Below the pieces are notes generated by a model. The model was not told where the DNA came from. It was given only the letters and a program-made list of their open reading frames with translations, and made no database searches. Positions 34,136 to 42,665 of a stretch of 42,665 nucleotides of DNA are shown here, in pieces. The translations under genes and the position numbers were made by a program. Numbering within the stretch: the stretch's first letter is position 1; the number at the start of each line of letters is the position of its first letter. The DNA is from an uncultured Erysipelotrichaceae bacterium. Lineage in GTDB: Bacteria > Bacillota_I > Bacilli_A > Erysipelotrichales > Erysipelotrichaceae. Location: the NCBI GenBank assembly GCA_934725085.1, contig CAKVAL010000013.1, positions 1 through 42,665 of the forward strand. Direction: 5' to 3'.

Positions 34136-35176
34136 TCAAATATATATCTTTTCTACACGACAATTTATATCACAAATTAATTCATATGAAATTGTATAGA
34201 TATTAGCAGCCATTTTCTCTAAATCACCATAGATAAGAGCCTCATCATACAAGTTACAATCTACATCACTAACATCAACCATCATTTGATCCATACAAAT
34301 ATTGCCTAAAATATTAACTTCCTTACCATTGATACTAACAGTATTCCTACCACTATGAAGTCTAGAAAAACCATCACCATAGCCAACAGAAACAGTTGCC
34401 ACTCTTATATCCTTATCGGCGACAAATCTTCTATCATAACCAATAGGCTCGCCCTTTTTAACCTCTTTAATATGACTAATAACCGACTTCATCGTTAAAG
34501 CCTGTTTTAAACCTTCATAACCCCCTAATCCATAAAGAATGATACCGGGTCTAACCATATCCAAATGATAGAAAGGATGCTTCATAATAGTTCCTGAATT
34601 AGCACAGTGTCTAATCTTAAAAGTAATACCTTCTTTTTCTAATAAAGCAATATCATTCATGAATAAATCATATTGCTTCTTAGAAAAGTCATCATCTAAA
34701 CAATCAGAGAAATGCATAAAAACACCTTCAAAATCAAGATTATTTAAAAGACAAGCCTCCTTCATTTCATCAACATCCTTAAAGCCAATGCGATTCATGC
34801 CAGTATCAATCTTTAAATGGCATTTGATCTTTAAACCATATTCATTCAAACTTCTTGCATAAGGAAGTGAATAAACACATTGTGTAATATTATATCTAAA
34901 TAACTTATCAGTATCTTCTAAAGGTGTATAGCCAAGAATTAAGATAGATGTATTTATTCCTCCTTCTCTTAATTCAATAGCCTCCTCTAAGGTACTAACT
35001 GCAAAATAATTTGCACCCAAATCCTCATATAAATGTGCCAATTTAACGGCACCATGACCATAAGCGTTATCTTTGATAACAGGGCAAATCATTGCCCCGT
35101 TTACTTTATTCTTGATTAAATTAAAATTATCAACGATACACTTAGTATCAATCTCAACCCATGTTCTTCTACTCAT
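34136..35176 (-). CDS. alr: alanine racemase
   Basis: PLP enzyme interconverting L- and D-alanine for peptidoglycan. The 346-residue protein has the PLP-lysine motif VIKDNAYGHG (Lys near residue 35; Asp in place of the more usual Ala), and the second-base region VSVGYGDGFSR. Length is normal. It follows galK by 15 bases. TATAAT lies exactly 6 bases before ATG and overlaps the space after the galK stop, so it may be made from a leaderless internal promoter as well as by readthrough. Confidence 0.95.
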   Translation of the reverse strand: MSRRTWVEIDTKCIVDNFNLIKNKVNGAMICPVIKDNAYGHGAVKLAHLYEDLGANYFAVSTLEEAIELREGGINTSILILGYTPLEDTDKLFRYNITQCVYSLPYARSLNEYGLKIKCHLKIDTGMNRIGFKDVDEMKEACLLNNLDFEGVFMHFSDCLDDDFSKKQYDLFMNDIALLEKEGITFKIRHCANSGTIMKHPFYHLDMVRPGIILYGLGGYEGLKQALTMKSVISHIKEVKKGEPIGYDRRFVADKDIRVATVSVGYGDGFSRLHSGRNTVSINGKEVNILGNICMDQMMVDVSDVDCNLYDEALIYGDLEKMAANIYTISYELICDINCRVEKIYI

Positions 35177-35188
35177 AGGATTATTATA
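35177..35188 (-). promoter_or_regulatory. -10 box six bases before the alr start
   Basis: TATAAT, 6 bases, then ATG. No Shine-Dalgarno site and no TGn extension (CGT precedes the box). Confidence 0.45.
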
Positions 35189-35191
35189 ACG

Positions 35192-36469
35192 CTAAATTAA
35201 AGTCTTAGTACCAAATGGACGAACAACTAGTTCCATAATAGAGTCTTTATCAAAAACACTTGATAGAACCATCTTATAATCATTAACCAATTCTTTTGGT
35301 ACAACAGCTTGAATAGTGCCACCAAAGCCACCACCATGAACTCGATATGCACCCTTATGGCCCAAGATATAGTCACTCATTGCGATTGCGATAGATAAAG
35401 GCTGATTCTTTGGCATAGAACTTGGATAAACATTTTGAAGATACATATAACTAGATCTACCAGAACGATTAATTAAATCTAATAAGCTATCGATATCCTT
35501 ATTCTCAACAGCTTCCTTCTCTAAAACAGCTCTCTTATCTTCTGTATAGAAGTGGAAACTTCTTAAAATTGAACGATCATTCTTAACTTCTTCTCTTAAT
35601 TCCTTAATATGAGTAAAGAAAAAATCAGGATCACCATCTCTTAAAACATTACAGTTTAATAATTTAGCAACATCTTTCATTTCACCAGGAACCGCAGAAT
35701 ACTCATCACTTAAATCAGCATGATCACCCTTTGTGTTAACTAAAATCAATTCATAACCATAGTCAGTGAAATCAAATTCATAATTTTCGATAACAGGAGC
35801 CTTAGGGTCATTAAAGTCCATAGCCACAAAACCACCAACTGAAATAGAAGCTTGATCTAGCAAACCACTAGCCTTACCAAAATAAACATTCTCAGCATAT
35901 TGACCGATAATAGCTCTATCAACTGGTGTGATTTGACAATCATTGAATAGACAATTGAAAATTTCTACAATCATCATCTCAAAACATGCACTAGAAGAAA
36001 TACCAGAACCAATCGCAACTTCAGAATCACACATTGCGCTAAAGCCGCCAATCTTATAACCTAATTCATTCAGTTTATTCGCGATACCTCTAATTAATGA
36101 TTTAGATGTATTCTTTTCACTATCTACCACAGCCAAAGAATTAATATCAACAACACAATCATCAAACTTTGGATCAATAAAGACACATTCATTATTATCG
36201 TTAGCCTTAACTACACAAATATTGTCATAATTAATGGCAGCAGACAAAGTATGACCATGTTGATGGTCAGTATGATTACCACCAATTTCAGTTCTACCAG
36301 GAGAAGAAATCAAATGATAATCACCATCACCAAAACGCTTATATGCTTCGTTTAGTAAAGAAATATATCTTTCTTTTTCCTTACTCAAATCATTAGTACC
36401 CTTAATCTTAGACAATAAATCATCAATCTTATCACTATTGATATAACCTCTTAAATCGTTATAATTCAT
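35192..36469 (-). CDS. galK: galactokinase
   Basis: GHMP-family kinase making galactose 1-phosphate. Signature RTEIGGNHTDHQHG is near residue 62, the ATP-binding GSGISSSACFE near residue 155 and the C-terminal RVHGGGFGGTIQA near residue 380. The 425 residues are slightly longer than usual (about 390). It follows galM by 1 base. The rest of the Leloir pathway (galT, galE) is not in the window. Confidence 0.95.
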   Translation of the reverse strand: MNYNDLRGYINSDKIDDLLSKIKGTNDLSKEKERYISLLNEAYKRFGDGDYHLISSPGRTEIGGNHTDHQHGHTLSAAINYDNICVVKANDNNECVFIDPKFDDCVVDINSLAVVDSEKNTSKSLIRGIANKLNELGYKIGGFSAMCDSEVAIGSGISSSACFEMMIVEIFNCLFNDCQITPVDRAIIGQYAENVYFGKASGLLDQASISVGGFVAMDFNDPKAPVIENYEFDFTDYGYELILVNTKGDHADLSDEYSAVPGEMKDVAKLLNCNVLRDGDPDFFFTHIKELREEVKNDRSILRSFHFYTEDKRAVLEKEAVENKDIDSLLDLINRSGRSSYMYLQNVYPSSMPKNQPLSIAIAMSDYILGHKGAYRVHGGGFGGTIQAVVPKELVNDYKMVLSSVFDKDSIMELVVRPFGTKTLI

Positions 36470-36470
36470 C

Positions 36471-37433
36471 TTATTTCCCTTCTAATGTATAAACAATCTT
36501 ATGATTAACTTCTTTATCTTTATAAATATATGGCTTTATAAAATTATCATAGTTGATGCCATTTGGATAATATTGACACTCAAAACATATTCCATAATAA
36601 TCCTCATATGTATGATTATCCTTGCCATCTAAATGACCTAAGTAATTACCAGTATAAATATGCATACCAGGTAAATCGCTTTCTACCATAAGAGATAATT
36701 TATCACTATGAAGTTCAGCCATCTTTTTAAACGACATATCCTCGAATACATAATTATGATCTAGGCCACACTTAGATAAGTTTGAATGGCCAATAGATAA
36801 AACATCATTCATCTTGCTCAAAGCAGTGAAATCAAAAGCCGTACCCTTTACATTGATCACTTCATCAGAAGCCATAGGTCCAACATTTAAGGCTACCTTA
36901 TCGGTATAAACCTTAAGTTCTTGATTAAAAACAGTATCAACACCACCATTTAAATTAAAATATGAATGATTTGTGACATTTAAAATACTATCCTTATCGC
37001 ATAAAGCTTTAAAAGAATAAGTTAATTGATTATTTTTTAATGAATAAGATACTTCTAAGTTTAAATTACCAGGGAAGCCTCCAGACATATCACCATCAAA
37101 TAAAGATAAGACAATTTCATCTTCCTTTAATTCTTTAAGTGTATAGCCTCTAAAACTAAAATCACCAACACCAGAATGAAGACAAATACCAGGTTCATTT
37201 AAAGACAATTGATACTTTTCACCATTAATCACAAAACTGCCATCAGCAATTCTATTAGCATTTCTACCAACAGTGGCACCTAAATGGGGCCCAGTATTCT
37301 TAAAATAAGAAGCTTGGTCATCAAAGCCTAAGACAATATCAGTATTAGTTTTCTTATCAATAAAAGAAACTAGCGTTGCTCCAACCGTAGAAACTTTAAC
37401 TCTTAAATATTCATTTTCAATTGTATAAATCAT
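36471..37433 (-). CDS. galM: aldose 1-epimerase (mutarotase)
   Basis: Interconverts alpha and beta anomers of galactose or glucose. The 320-residue protein has the GATVGRNANRIADG substrate block, NVTNHSYFNLNG with the catalytic His, and a C-terminal ICFECQYYPNGIN carrying the catalytic Glu. It overlaps the ROK kinase gene by 4 bases and is followed by galK, so the three form a sugar-entry operon. Confidence 0.94.
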   Translation of the reverse strand: MIYTIENEYLRVKVSTVGATLVSFIDKKTNTDIVLGFDDQASYFKNTGPHLGATVGRNANRIADGSFVINGEKYQLSLNEPGICLHSGVGDFSFRGYTLKELKEDEIVLSLFDGDMSGGFPGNLNLEVSYSLKNNQLTYSFKALCDKDSILNVTNHSYFNLNGGVDTVFNQELKVYTDKVALNVGPMASDEVINVKGTAFDFTALSKMNDVLSIGHSNLSKCGLDHNYVFEDMSFKKMAELHSDKLSLMVESDLPGMHIYTGNYLGHLDGKDNHTYEDYYGICFECQYYPNGINYDNFIKPYIYKDKEVNHKIVYTLEGK

Positions 37434-38335
37434 ACTTCACCATTAGCCTTCACTAACATCGCAGCACCCATAACACCAGGTTCCTTAATCTTAGCTAAAA
37501 CAACCTGAGCTGGTTTAATACCATTGAAATATTTATGATAACTTTCTACCATCTTATCAAAATATTTCTCATGTTGATTAATCGCAACTCCACCACCGAT
37601 GACAAAAATATGTGGATCACAAATTTGACCAATAGTAGCCAAAAGTCTACCCATTTGATCAGCCATCTCATCAACTAGCTCGACAGCCTTAGGATCATTT
37701 TCATCATACTTTTCAAACAATTCCTTACAAGTATTGCCATCACCAAATGCTCTTGCAGCCTTTCTGCCTAAACCTCTACCACTTGATTCAGATTCAATAC
37801 TACCAGGATTTAAATAATCAGAATAACGCTCGCAGCCATCTTTAACGATGATATTACCAATTTCTCCCGCAAAACCCATTTGGCCAGAAACAATCTTGTG
37901 ATTAAAAATTAAAGCACCACCAATACCAGTTGAATGAGTAATATAGTAAACAATTGGCTTATTCTTACCTGCTCCTAGCATTGCCTCAGCCAAACCAGCC
38001 ATATTCGCATCATTATCAAGATATACTGGACGGTCATATCTTTCTTCAATCAAATCAGCAATTTTATAATTTTCAAAGCCAACAAGATTATTAGAAATAG
38101 GCATAACTCTATTATAAATATCAACAGGACCTGGAATAGCTACACCAATACCTTGTGTTTTATCAATATCAGTAATTTGATCAAGCACAGAAAAAACAGC
38201 GTCTCTTATCTTTTCCTTAGGACCAACCAAGCCATATGATTTTGTAACATATTCTTCTAAAACGTTACCGTCATCATCCATTTTGCAAGCCCTTACATTA
38301 GTTCCACCTAAATCGACACCTACATAATAATTCAT
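37430..38335 (-). CDS. ROK-family sugar kinase without the usual zinc site
   Basis: A 301-residue ROK protein, probably a glucokinase or related hexokinase by context. The phosphate-1 motif VGVDLGGTNVRA is at residues 4-15, the catalytic Asp is in DNDANMAGLAEA, and THSTGIGGALIF follows. The usual zinc ligands (GE-GH and C-x-C-G-x2-GC-E) are not there: the segment reads GEIGNIIV followed by DGCERYSDYLNPG, with Asn for His and a single Cys. A GAGGGG Shine-Dalgarno site precedes ATG. It heads the galM-galK-alr run, 31 bases after rimO. Confidence 0.85.
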   Translation of the reverse strand: MNYYVGVDLGGTNVRACKMDDDGNVLEEYVTKSYGLVGPKEKIRDAVFSVLDQITDIDKTQGIGVAIPGPVDIYNRVMPISNNLVGFENYKIADLIEERYDRPVYLDNDANMAGLAEAMLGAGKNKPIVYYITHSTGIGGALIFNHKIVSGQMGFAGEIGNIIVKDGCERYSDYLNPGSIESESSGRGLGRKAARAFGDGNTCKELFEKYDENDPKAVELVDEMADQMGRLLATIGQICDPHIFVIGGGVAINQHEKYFDKMVESYHKYFNGIKPAQVVLAKIKEPGVMGAAMLVKANGEV

Positions 38336-38366
38336 AATTATAAATCCCCTCTTTTCTTCAGATGTA

Positions 38367-39656
38367 TTAATTATAAATTATTTCACCTATTAAATCATAA
38401 CCTTTTACATCATTTATCTTAACGTTCACAAAAGAACCAATCTTCAAATCTTCATCTGTTTTAATATAAACAACACCATCAACTCCATCTGGTGCTGACA
38501 TATATGATCTTCCTACATATCTTTTAAACAAAGATTCATATCTTTCAACCAAGACTTCATAAGTTTTACCAATTCTATTTTGATTCTTCTCAAACACAAT
38601 CATCTGTTGTGTTTCCATTAATTGGTTATATCTTCTTTGTGCATCCTCTTCAGGCACCTGAGGCATATCAAAAGCAGCAGTATCTTCTTCATTAGAGAAA
38701 GTAAAAGCACCTAAAGAATCAAATTTTAGTTCCTTAACCATATCTAGAGTATCATTGAAATATTCTTCTGTTTCATAAGGAAAACCTGTAATCATTGTAG
38801 TTCTAACAATCGCATCAGGGAACAATTCTCTTATATGATTAACTCTTTCCTTAATAAGTTTTACACTACCTCTTCTGTTCATCTTCTTAAGCACGAAATC
38901 ATTGCCATATTGAACAGGAATATCAAAATAAGGAAGTACATGCTTAGATTCTTTCATCACTTCTAATAACTCATCAGTAATTTCATCAGGATACATATAT
39001 AAAACTCTAATCCACTTAAAGTCAATCTTATCTAGTTCTTTTAATAATGCAGCTAAAGATGAATTGATATCTAAACCATAGGTTGTTGTATCTTGGGCCA
39101 CTACATTTAATTCTTTAACGCCCATTTCATATAGTTTCTTGGCATCATCTACAATCTTATTAAACTCAAAAGAATAATATTTGCCTCTAATCAAAGGGAT
39201 AGCACAATATGCGCAATGATTGTTACAACCATCACCTATCTTCAAATAAGCACTATATTCTTGAGTAATTAATTTACGTGCTTTACCATATGAAGTATTA
39301 AATTCATGATTAATCAATTTAGACAACATCATATCCATTTTTGGATAATCAGTGATTCTTATAAACAAGTCTACTTCAGGGAATAGTTCAACACAATCAT
39401 CATAATATCTTTGTGATAAACAACCACAAACCACTAAATACTTAAGTCTATCTTGTTTAAGTTCTGCAATCTCTAAAATAGTATCGATTGATTCTTGTTT
39501 AGCATTTTCAATAAAGCCACAAGTATTGATTAAAATAAGATCACACTTCTTAGGATCATTCTCGATCTTAAAAAACGGATCATTAAATAATCCAATGATA
39601 TATTCACTATCTACCAAATTTTTTGCGCAACCTAATGAAATAAAACCTACGTTCAT
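38367..39656 (-). CDS. rimO: ribosomal protein S12 methylthiotransferase RimO
   Basis: Radical SAM enzyme that adds a methylthio group to an Asp of ribosomal protein S12. The N-terminal UPF0004 domain has cysteines in GCAKNLVDSE, NTCGFIENAK and VCGCLSQRY. The radical SAM cluster is CNNHCAYCAIP, and a C-terminal TRAM domain ends the protein. The start NVGFISLGCAKNLVDSE and the 429-residue length separate it from MiaB. AAAGGAGAG precedes ATG. Confidence 0.95.
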   Translation of the reverse strand: MNVGFISLGCAKNLVDSEYIIGLFNDPFFKIENDPKKCDLILINTCGFIENAKQESIDTILEIAELKQDRLKYLVVCGCLSQRYYDDCVELFPEVDLFIRITDYPKMDMMLSKLINHEFNTSYGKARKLITQEYSAYLKIGDGCNNHCAYCAIPLIRGKYYSFEFNKIVDDAKKLYEMGVKELNVVAQDTTTYGLDINSSLAALLKELDKIDFKWIRVLYMYPDEITDELLEVMKESKHVLPYFDIPVQYGNDFVLKKMNRRGSVKLIKERVNHIRELFPDAIVRTTMITGFPYETEEYFNDTLDMVKELKFDSLGAFTFSNEEDTAAFDMPQVPEEDAQRRYNQLMETQQMIVFEKNQNRIGKTYEVLVERYESLFKRYVGRSYMSAPDGVDGVVYIKTDEDLKIGSFVNVKINDVKGYDLIGEIIYN

Positions 39657-39674
39657 AATCTCTCCTTTAAAAAT

Positions 39675-39702
39675 ACAAAGAAGAAGAGCCTAGCTCTTCT
39701 TT
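39675..39702 (-). terminator. terminator after the helicase gene
   Basis: AAGAAGAGC-TAG-GCTCTTCTT hairpin with the helicase stop codon in its loop, followed by CTTTGTATTTTT. The T tract is interrupted, so termination may be partial. Confidence 0.6.
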
Positions 39703-41006
39703 TCTCTTGCAGCCTTTTTATAGCGTTCAATCTTTTCTTCTTTTATTTTAGAACGAATGAAATCTCTTCTTTGTTTTCTTTTAATCTCATCAATCGCTCT
39801 TTGTTTCTTCTTCTTGTAGTTAGGCTTAACCTTCTCATTCTTCTTAGTCAAAGTCTTCGCAATAGCCTTCTCTACCTCATCATTTTTTCTTACTGGCTTA
39901 TAAGTTGGAGACTTAATAGACTTAAGTTCACCATTTTTAACGTCTTTCGCAATAAAAGTAATACCTCTTTTTTCAAGAGCCTTAATCGCATTAATATCAT
40001 CTTCCTTATATAAGCAGAATGTAGTACCATCCTTAGTATTTCTACCAGTTCTACCAGCACGATGAATATAGAAATCTAAATCTCTTGGGAAACCTAGAGA
40101 AATAACATGACTTACACCATCAACATCAATACCTCTACTAGCAACATCGGAACATACAACATATGTATATTGTTTACTAGCTAATTGTTTAATAGCTTTT
40201 TGACGATCACGTGTCTCTAGACCACCATGTAAAAGTAAGGCCTTATAGCCATTTTCACCTAAATATTCATATACCTCATCGGCTTCATTTTTAGAATTGG
40301 CAAATATTAAACAAACATAAGGATTAATCATAGGTAGTAAATCAACTAACTTTTCCTTATACTCCTTATGTTTACAAGGCACTAGAATATGTTTAATCTT
40401 AGGATCTCTTTTCTTATCTTCTATTCTAATAATCTTAGGATTATTTAAGTAACGTTTGGTAAATTGTTCAAGAGAAGCTGGGAATGTTGCGCTAAAACAT
40501 AAGATCTCAGGATTTTTAACCATATGTGAGAAGACAACATCGATGTCTTCTAAGAAACCATAATCAAGAGTCATATCAGCTTCATCAATAATAAACATTT
40601 GAACAAAATCTACTCTGATTATGTTCTTTATAAATAAATCCTTGATTCTACCTGGAGTACCAATAATAATATGTGGAGCTTGAGCACTTTGTTTCTTAGA
40701 ATCAGTACCACCGCTTAATAAGCTAATGCGAAGTTCAGGTAAAACCTTACACATTACCTTAGCATTTTGATAAACTTGGTATGCAAGTTCTCTTGTAGGC
40801 AAAGAAATCAAAACCTGTGTTTTATCACTTAAAACATTGATATTTTCAATCACAGGTATCAAATATGCATGAGTCTTACCCGTTCCTGTTTTAGATATTG
40901 CGATAACATCTTTTTTAGAATTAGCAAACTCAAGTACCTTTTTTTGAACATTGGTTAAATCGGTAAAACCATTTAATTTAATAAATTCTTCTGTATAATT
41001 TTTCAC
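39690..41006 (-). CDS. DEAD-box RNA helicase (CshB-like)
   Basis: ATP-dependent RNA helicase of 438 residues, probably for ribosome assembly or RNA turnover at low temperature. Motif I SKTGTGKTHAYLIPV, motif II DEAD, motif III SATFP and motif VI HRAGRTGRN are all visible. SKTGTGKTHAYL is closer to CshB than to CshA. The C-terminal 80 residues are strongly basic, an RNA-binding tail. The start is GTG 41006, exactly 6 bases after an extended -10 box and with no ribosome site. Confidence 0.92.
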   Translation of the reverse strand: MKNYTEEFIKLNGFTDLTNVQKKVLEFANSKKDVIAISKTGTGKTHAYLIPVIENINVLSDKTQVLISLPTRELAYQVYQNAKVMCKVLPELRISLLSGGTDSKKQSAQAPHIIIGTPGRIKDLFIKNIIRVDFVQMFIIDEADMTLDYGFLEDIDVVFSHMVKNPEILCFSATFPASLEQFTKRYLNNPKIIRIEDKKRDPKIKHILVPCKHKEYKEKLVDLLPMINPYVCLIFANSKNEADEVYEYLGENGYKALLLHGGLETRDRQKAIKQLASKQYTYVVCSDVASRGIDVDGVSHVISLGFPRDLDFYIHRAGRTGRNTKDGTTFCLYKEDDINAIKALEKRGITFIAKDVKNGELKSIKSPTYKPVRKNDEVEKAIAKTLTKKNEKVKPNYKKKKQRAIDEIKRKQRRDFIRSKIKEEKIERYKKAAREKKS

Positions 41007-41040
41007 TTGACTATTATAGCATAAGCTTATCTAGAGGCAA
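41007..41040 (-). promoter_or_regulatory. promoter of the helicase gene (leaderless geometry)
   Basis: TTGCCT (41040-41035), 16-base spacer ending in TGC, TATAAT (41018-41013), then 6 bases and the GTG start. Confidence 0.6.
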
Positions 41041-41067
41041 GTTTTATGGAATGAAAACATTTACTAA

Positions 41068-41082
41068 TGCTAAAATTAAGAC
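41068..41082 (+). promoter_or_regulatory. extended -10 promoter of ispH (leaderless geometry)
   Basis: TGCTAAAAT followed by 6 bases and ATG. No Shine-Dalgarno site; no good -35 box. Confidence 0.55.
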
Positions 41083-41940
41083 ATGGAAATTAAAAGAGTT
41101 GTGCCCAGTGGCTATTGTAAGGGTGTAGTAAATGCCATCAATATTGTAAAGAAGACTAAGCAAGAGTATCCTAACGAGAACATCTATATCTTAGGAATGA
41201 TTGTACATAATTCATATGTATCTAAACAAATGGAAGACTTAGGAGTTATTACCTTAGAAGATCCAAACTTATCTAAAGAAGAATTATTAGATACCATTGA
41301 TAAAGGAGTAGTGATTTTCACCGCTCATGGTATCTCGGATAAAATAAAACAAAAAGCTTTAGATAAGGGTTTAATTTGTGTTGATGCAAGCTGTGTGGAT
41401 GTTTTAAAAAACAAAGATTTAATCAAATCATATTTAGATAAAGGTTATGATGTTGTGTATTTTGGTAAGAAGAAGCATCCCGAAGCAGAAGCTATTCTTT
41501 CTCTAAGCAGTAACATTCATCTTGTATCTAATATATCGGATATCGATAATTTAAATATTTCAAATGATAACTTGTTCATCACCAATCAAACTACAATGTC
41601 GTATTTAGAAGTAGAAGACATGTTAAAACTTATTAAGGATAAGTACCCTACTTGTATCATTCAAAAGGAAATATGCAATGCGACATCATCAAGACAACTA
41701 GCTATTACTAATATTAAAGATGGTGATGTCTTATATGTAGTTGGTGATGTGAAGTCTAATAATACAAATAAACTAAAAGAGATTGGATCAAAGTACTTTA
41801 AGAAAGTCTTCCTTATAAGTAACTATAAAGAGATTAATAAAAAAGATCTTGTTGATGAAAACAAGATCTATGTTACAGCTGGAGCAAGTACTCCACCAAT
41901 TCTAATTGATGAAGTAATTGATTATTTGTCTAAGCTCTAA
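41083..41940 (+). CDS. ispH: 4-hydroxy-3-methylbut-2-enyl diphosphate reductase
   Basis: Iron-sulfur enzyme, last step of the MEP isoprenoid pathway, yielding IPP and DMAPP. The 285 residues include the three cluster cysteines in SGYCKGVV (near 12), DASCVDV (near 98) and EICNATSSRQ (near 200), plus the TNQTTMS segment. It is divergent from the helicase gene, and its 3' end overlaps the flippase gene by 11 bases in the opposite direction. It implies that the organism uses the MEP pathway. Confidence 0.95.
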   Translation: MEIKRVVPSGYCKGVVNAINIVKKTKQEYPNENIYILGMIVHNSYVSKQMEDLGVITLEDPNLSKEELLDTIDKGVVIFTAHGISDKIKQKALDKGLICVDASCVDVLKNKDLIKSYLDKGYDVVYFGKKKHPEAEAILSLSSNIHLVSNISDIDNLNISNDNLFITNQTTMSYLEVEDMLKLIKDKYPTCIIQKEICNATSSRQLAITNIKDGDVLYVVGDVKSNNTNKLKEIGSKYFKKVFLISNYKEINKKDLVDENKIYVTAGASTPPILIDEVIDYLSKL

Positions 41941-42665
41941 ACTTCTTTAGCAATGCCCTTGGTGTTGCTTCTTTTATGTTAAAGATAGCTTGTGGTAGTC
42001 CTAAGAATACCGTAATCCCATAATAAACAAGCACCATAATAACGCCACACAACATCATCACAAGAATATCTAAAACTCTACTTGTATATGTTAGATGGAA
42101 TAAATTATAAACTAAAACACCAGGTAAAATCATAATAAATGAAGAAATAAGAATAAACAAAGTCTTTCTGAAAGTCCTAGAGAATTTAGTACCAAATTTC
42201 TTACGCAAAATAATGATATACATGATAATGACAAAACCAGATGAAATAGCAGTTGATAAGGTCATACCATTTGAACCCATTAATCTTACAAAGATAAAGA
42301 AAGTAAATAGTTTAATCGCACAACTGGCAAGAAGTGTCAAAGTAGCCTCTTTCTTAAGTCTTAAAGTAATCATAATACTAGATAAAATAGGAGCTATTGT
42401 ATCAGTAAAAGTTACTAGTGCATAAAATTTAAATAATTTAGTACCAATTTCTAAATTAGAATTACCATACATGATATAGTAAATATCTTTTGCAAAGAAG
42501 ATAAATACAAGTACTGCGGGAATTAAAATAAAGAAAACTGTTTCAATCAAAGAAATAATTTGTTTATTCAAAGTTCTAACATCTTGTTTTTCGTAAGATT
42601 CCGACAAATAAGGAACAAGACCCGCCGAGAAACCAAGAGTAAGTACTTGAGGAATGCTTGACAAC
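41930..42665 (-). CDS. MOP-superfamily flippase, C-terminal part (MurJ/Wzx type)
   Basis: Partial gene: the true start is beyond the window edge. The visible 244 residues contain about seven hydrophobic helices (for example VFFILIPAVLVFIFFA and FVIIMYIIIL) in the arrangement of MurJ/Wzx lipid-linked sugar flippases, with a basic cytoplasmic C-terminus (RALLKKFRA). TLGFSAGLVPYLSES resembles the conserved motif of the MurJ/RfbX group that includes P-[LI]-[AS]. Whether the substrate is lipid II or another lipid-linked sugar cannot be told. Its stop lies inside the end of ispH. Confidence 0.75.
   Translation of the reverse strand, partial: LSSIPQVLTLGFSAGLVPYLSESYEKQDVRTLNKQIISLIETVFFILIPAVLVFIFFAKDIYYIMYGNSNLEIGTKLFKFYALVTFTDTIAPILSSIMITLRLKKEATLTLLASCAIKLFTFFIFVRLMGSNGMTLSTAISSGFVIIMYIIILRKKFGTKFSRTFRKTLFILISSFIMILPGVLVYNLFHLTYTSRVLDILVMMLCGVIMVLVYYGITVFLGLPQAIFNIKEATPRALLKKFRA

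Noticed and set aside
34136..34138. Mollicutes-type reading of UGA as Trp
   Set aside because: alr ends in TGA at the expected family length and Trp is encoded by TGG in the proteins inspected, so the standard bacterial code is used.

Overview
The window is a 42.7 kb stretch of a low-GC, gene-dense Firmicutes chromosome. AT-rich codon use, UGA used as a stop (for example at the end of alr), good Shine-Dalgarno sites on many genes, and the order polA-mutM-coaE-dnaB-dnaI-pfkA-pyk point to the Bacilli. A DUF2779-type nuclease and a small MG284/MPN403-like protein lean towards Erysipelotrichales or a Mollicutes relative. That placement is inference from gene content and order.

Layout. 1-600: IS30-like transposase remnant, then AT-rich DNA with no gene seen. 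600-9918 (minus): one tight operon of an orphan metal-binding-type lipoprotein, polA, mutM, coaE, the helicase loaders dnaB and dnaI, and the glycolytic pair pfkA-pyk, closed by a terminator. 9988-13730 (minus): trmB, a short-chain dehydrogenase and pnp. 13745-15050: an accessory islet holding a promoter-RNA-terminator unit and a PBECR4-like putative nuclease gene, the only plus-strand block in the first 25 kb apart from the IS remnant. 15050-21569 (minus): a TetR regulator, an ABC exporter and tex. 21664-25821 (minus): fmt, lepA, hemW, rpsO. 25906-26169 (plus): rpsT. 26215-28216 (minus): a three-gene XRE / ImmA-IrrE peptidase / PIN-like cassette between two housekeeping terminators. 28317-29987 (minus): yebC family and an Alg13/Alg14-type split glycosyltransferase. 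30025-41006 (minus): ptsI, a small HTH-like protein, hpf, a DUF2779 nuclease, alr, galK, galM, a ROK kinase, rimO and a DEAD-box helicase. 41083-41940 (plus): ispH. The window ends inside a MOP-superfamily flippase gene.

Most genes are core: DNA replication and repair, translation, glycolysis and sugar entry, RNA turnover. The parts most worth a second look are: (i) the structured RNA plus PBECR4-like gene; (ii) the XRE-ImmA-PIN cassette; (iii) a GC-rich 12-base repeat that encodes Gly-His-Glu-Ser in two unrelated proteins, PNPase and the ABC permease; (iv) five start codons lying exactly six bases after a -10 box, a geometry expected of leaderless mRNAs; (v) a ptsI terminator built into the start of the next transcription unit; and (vi) two family members that have lost their metal ligands, the ZnuA-like lipoprotein and the ROK kinase. 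No tRNA, rRNA or CRISPR array was seen.
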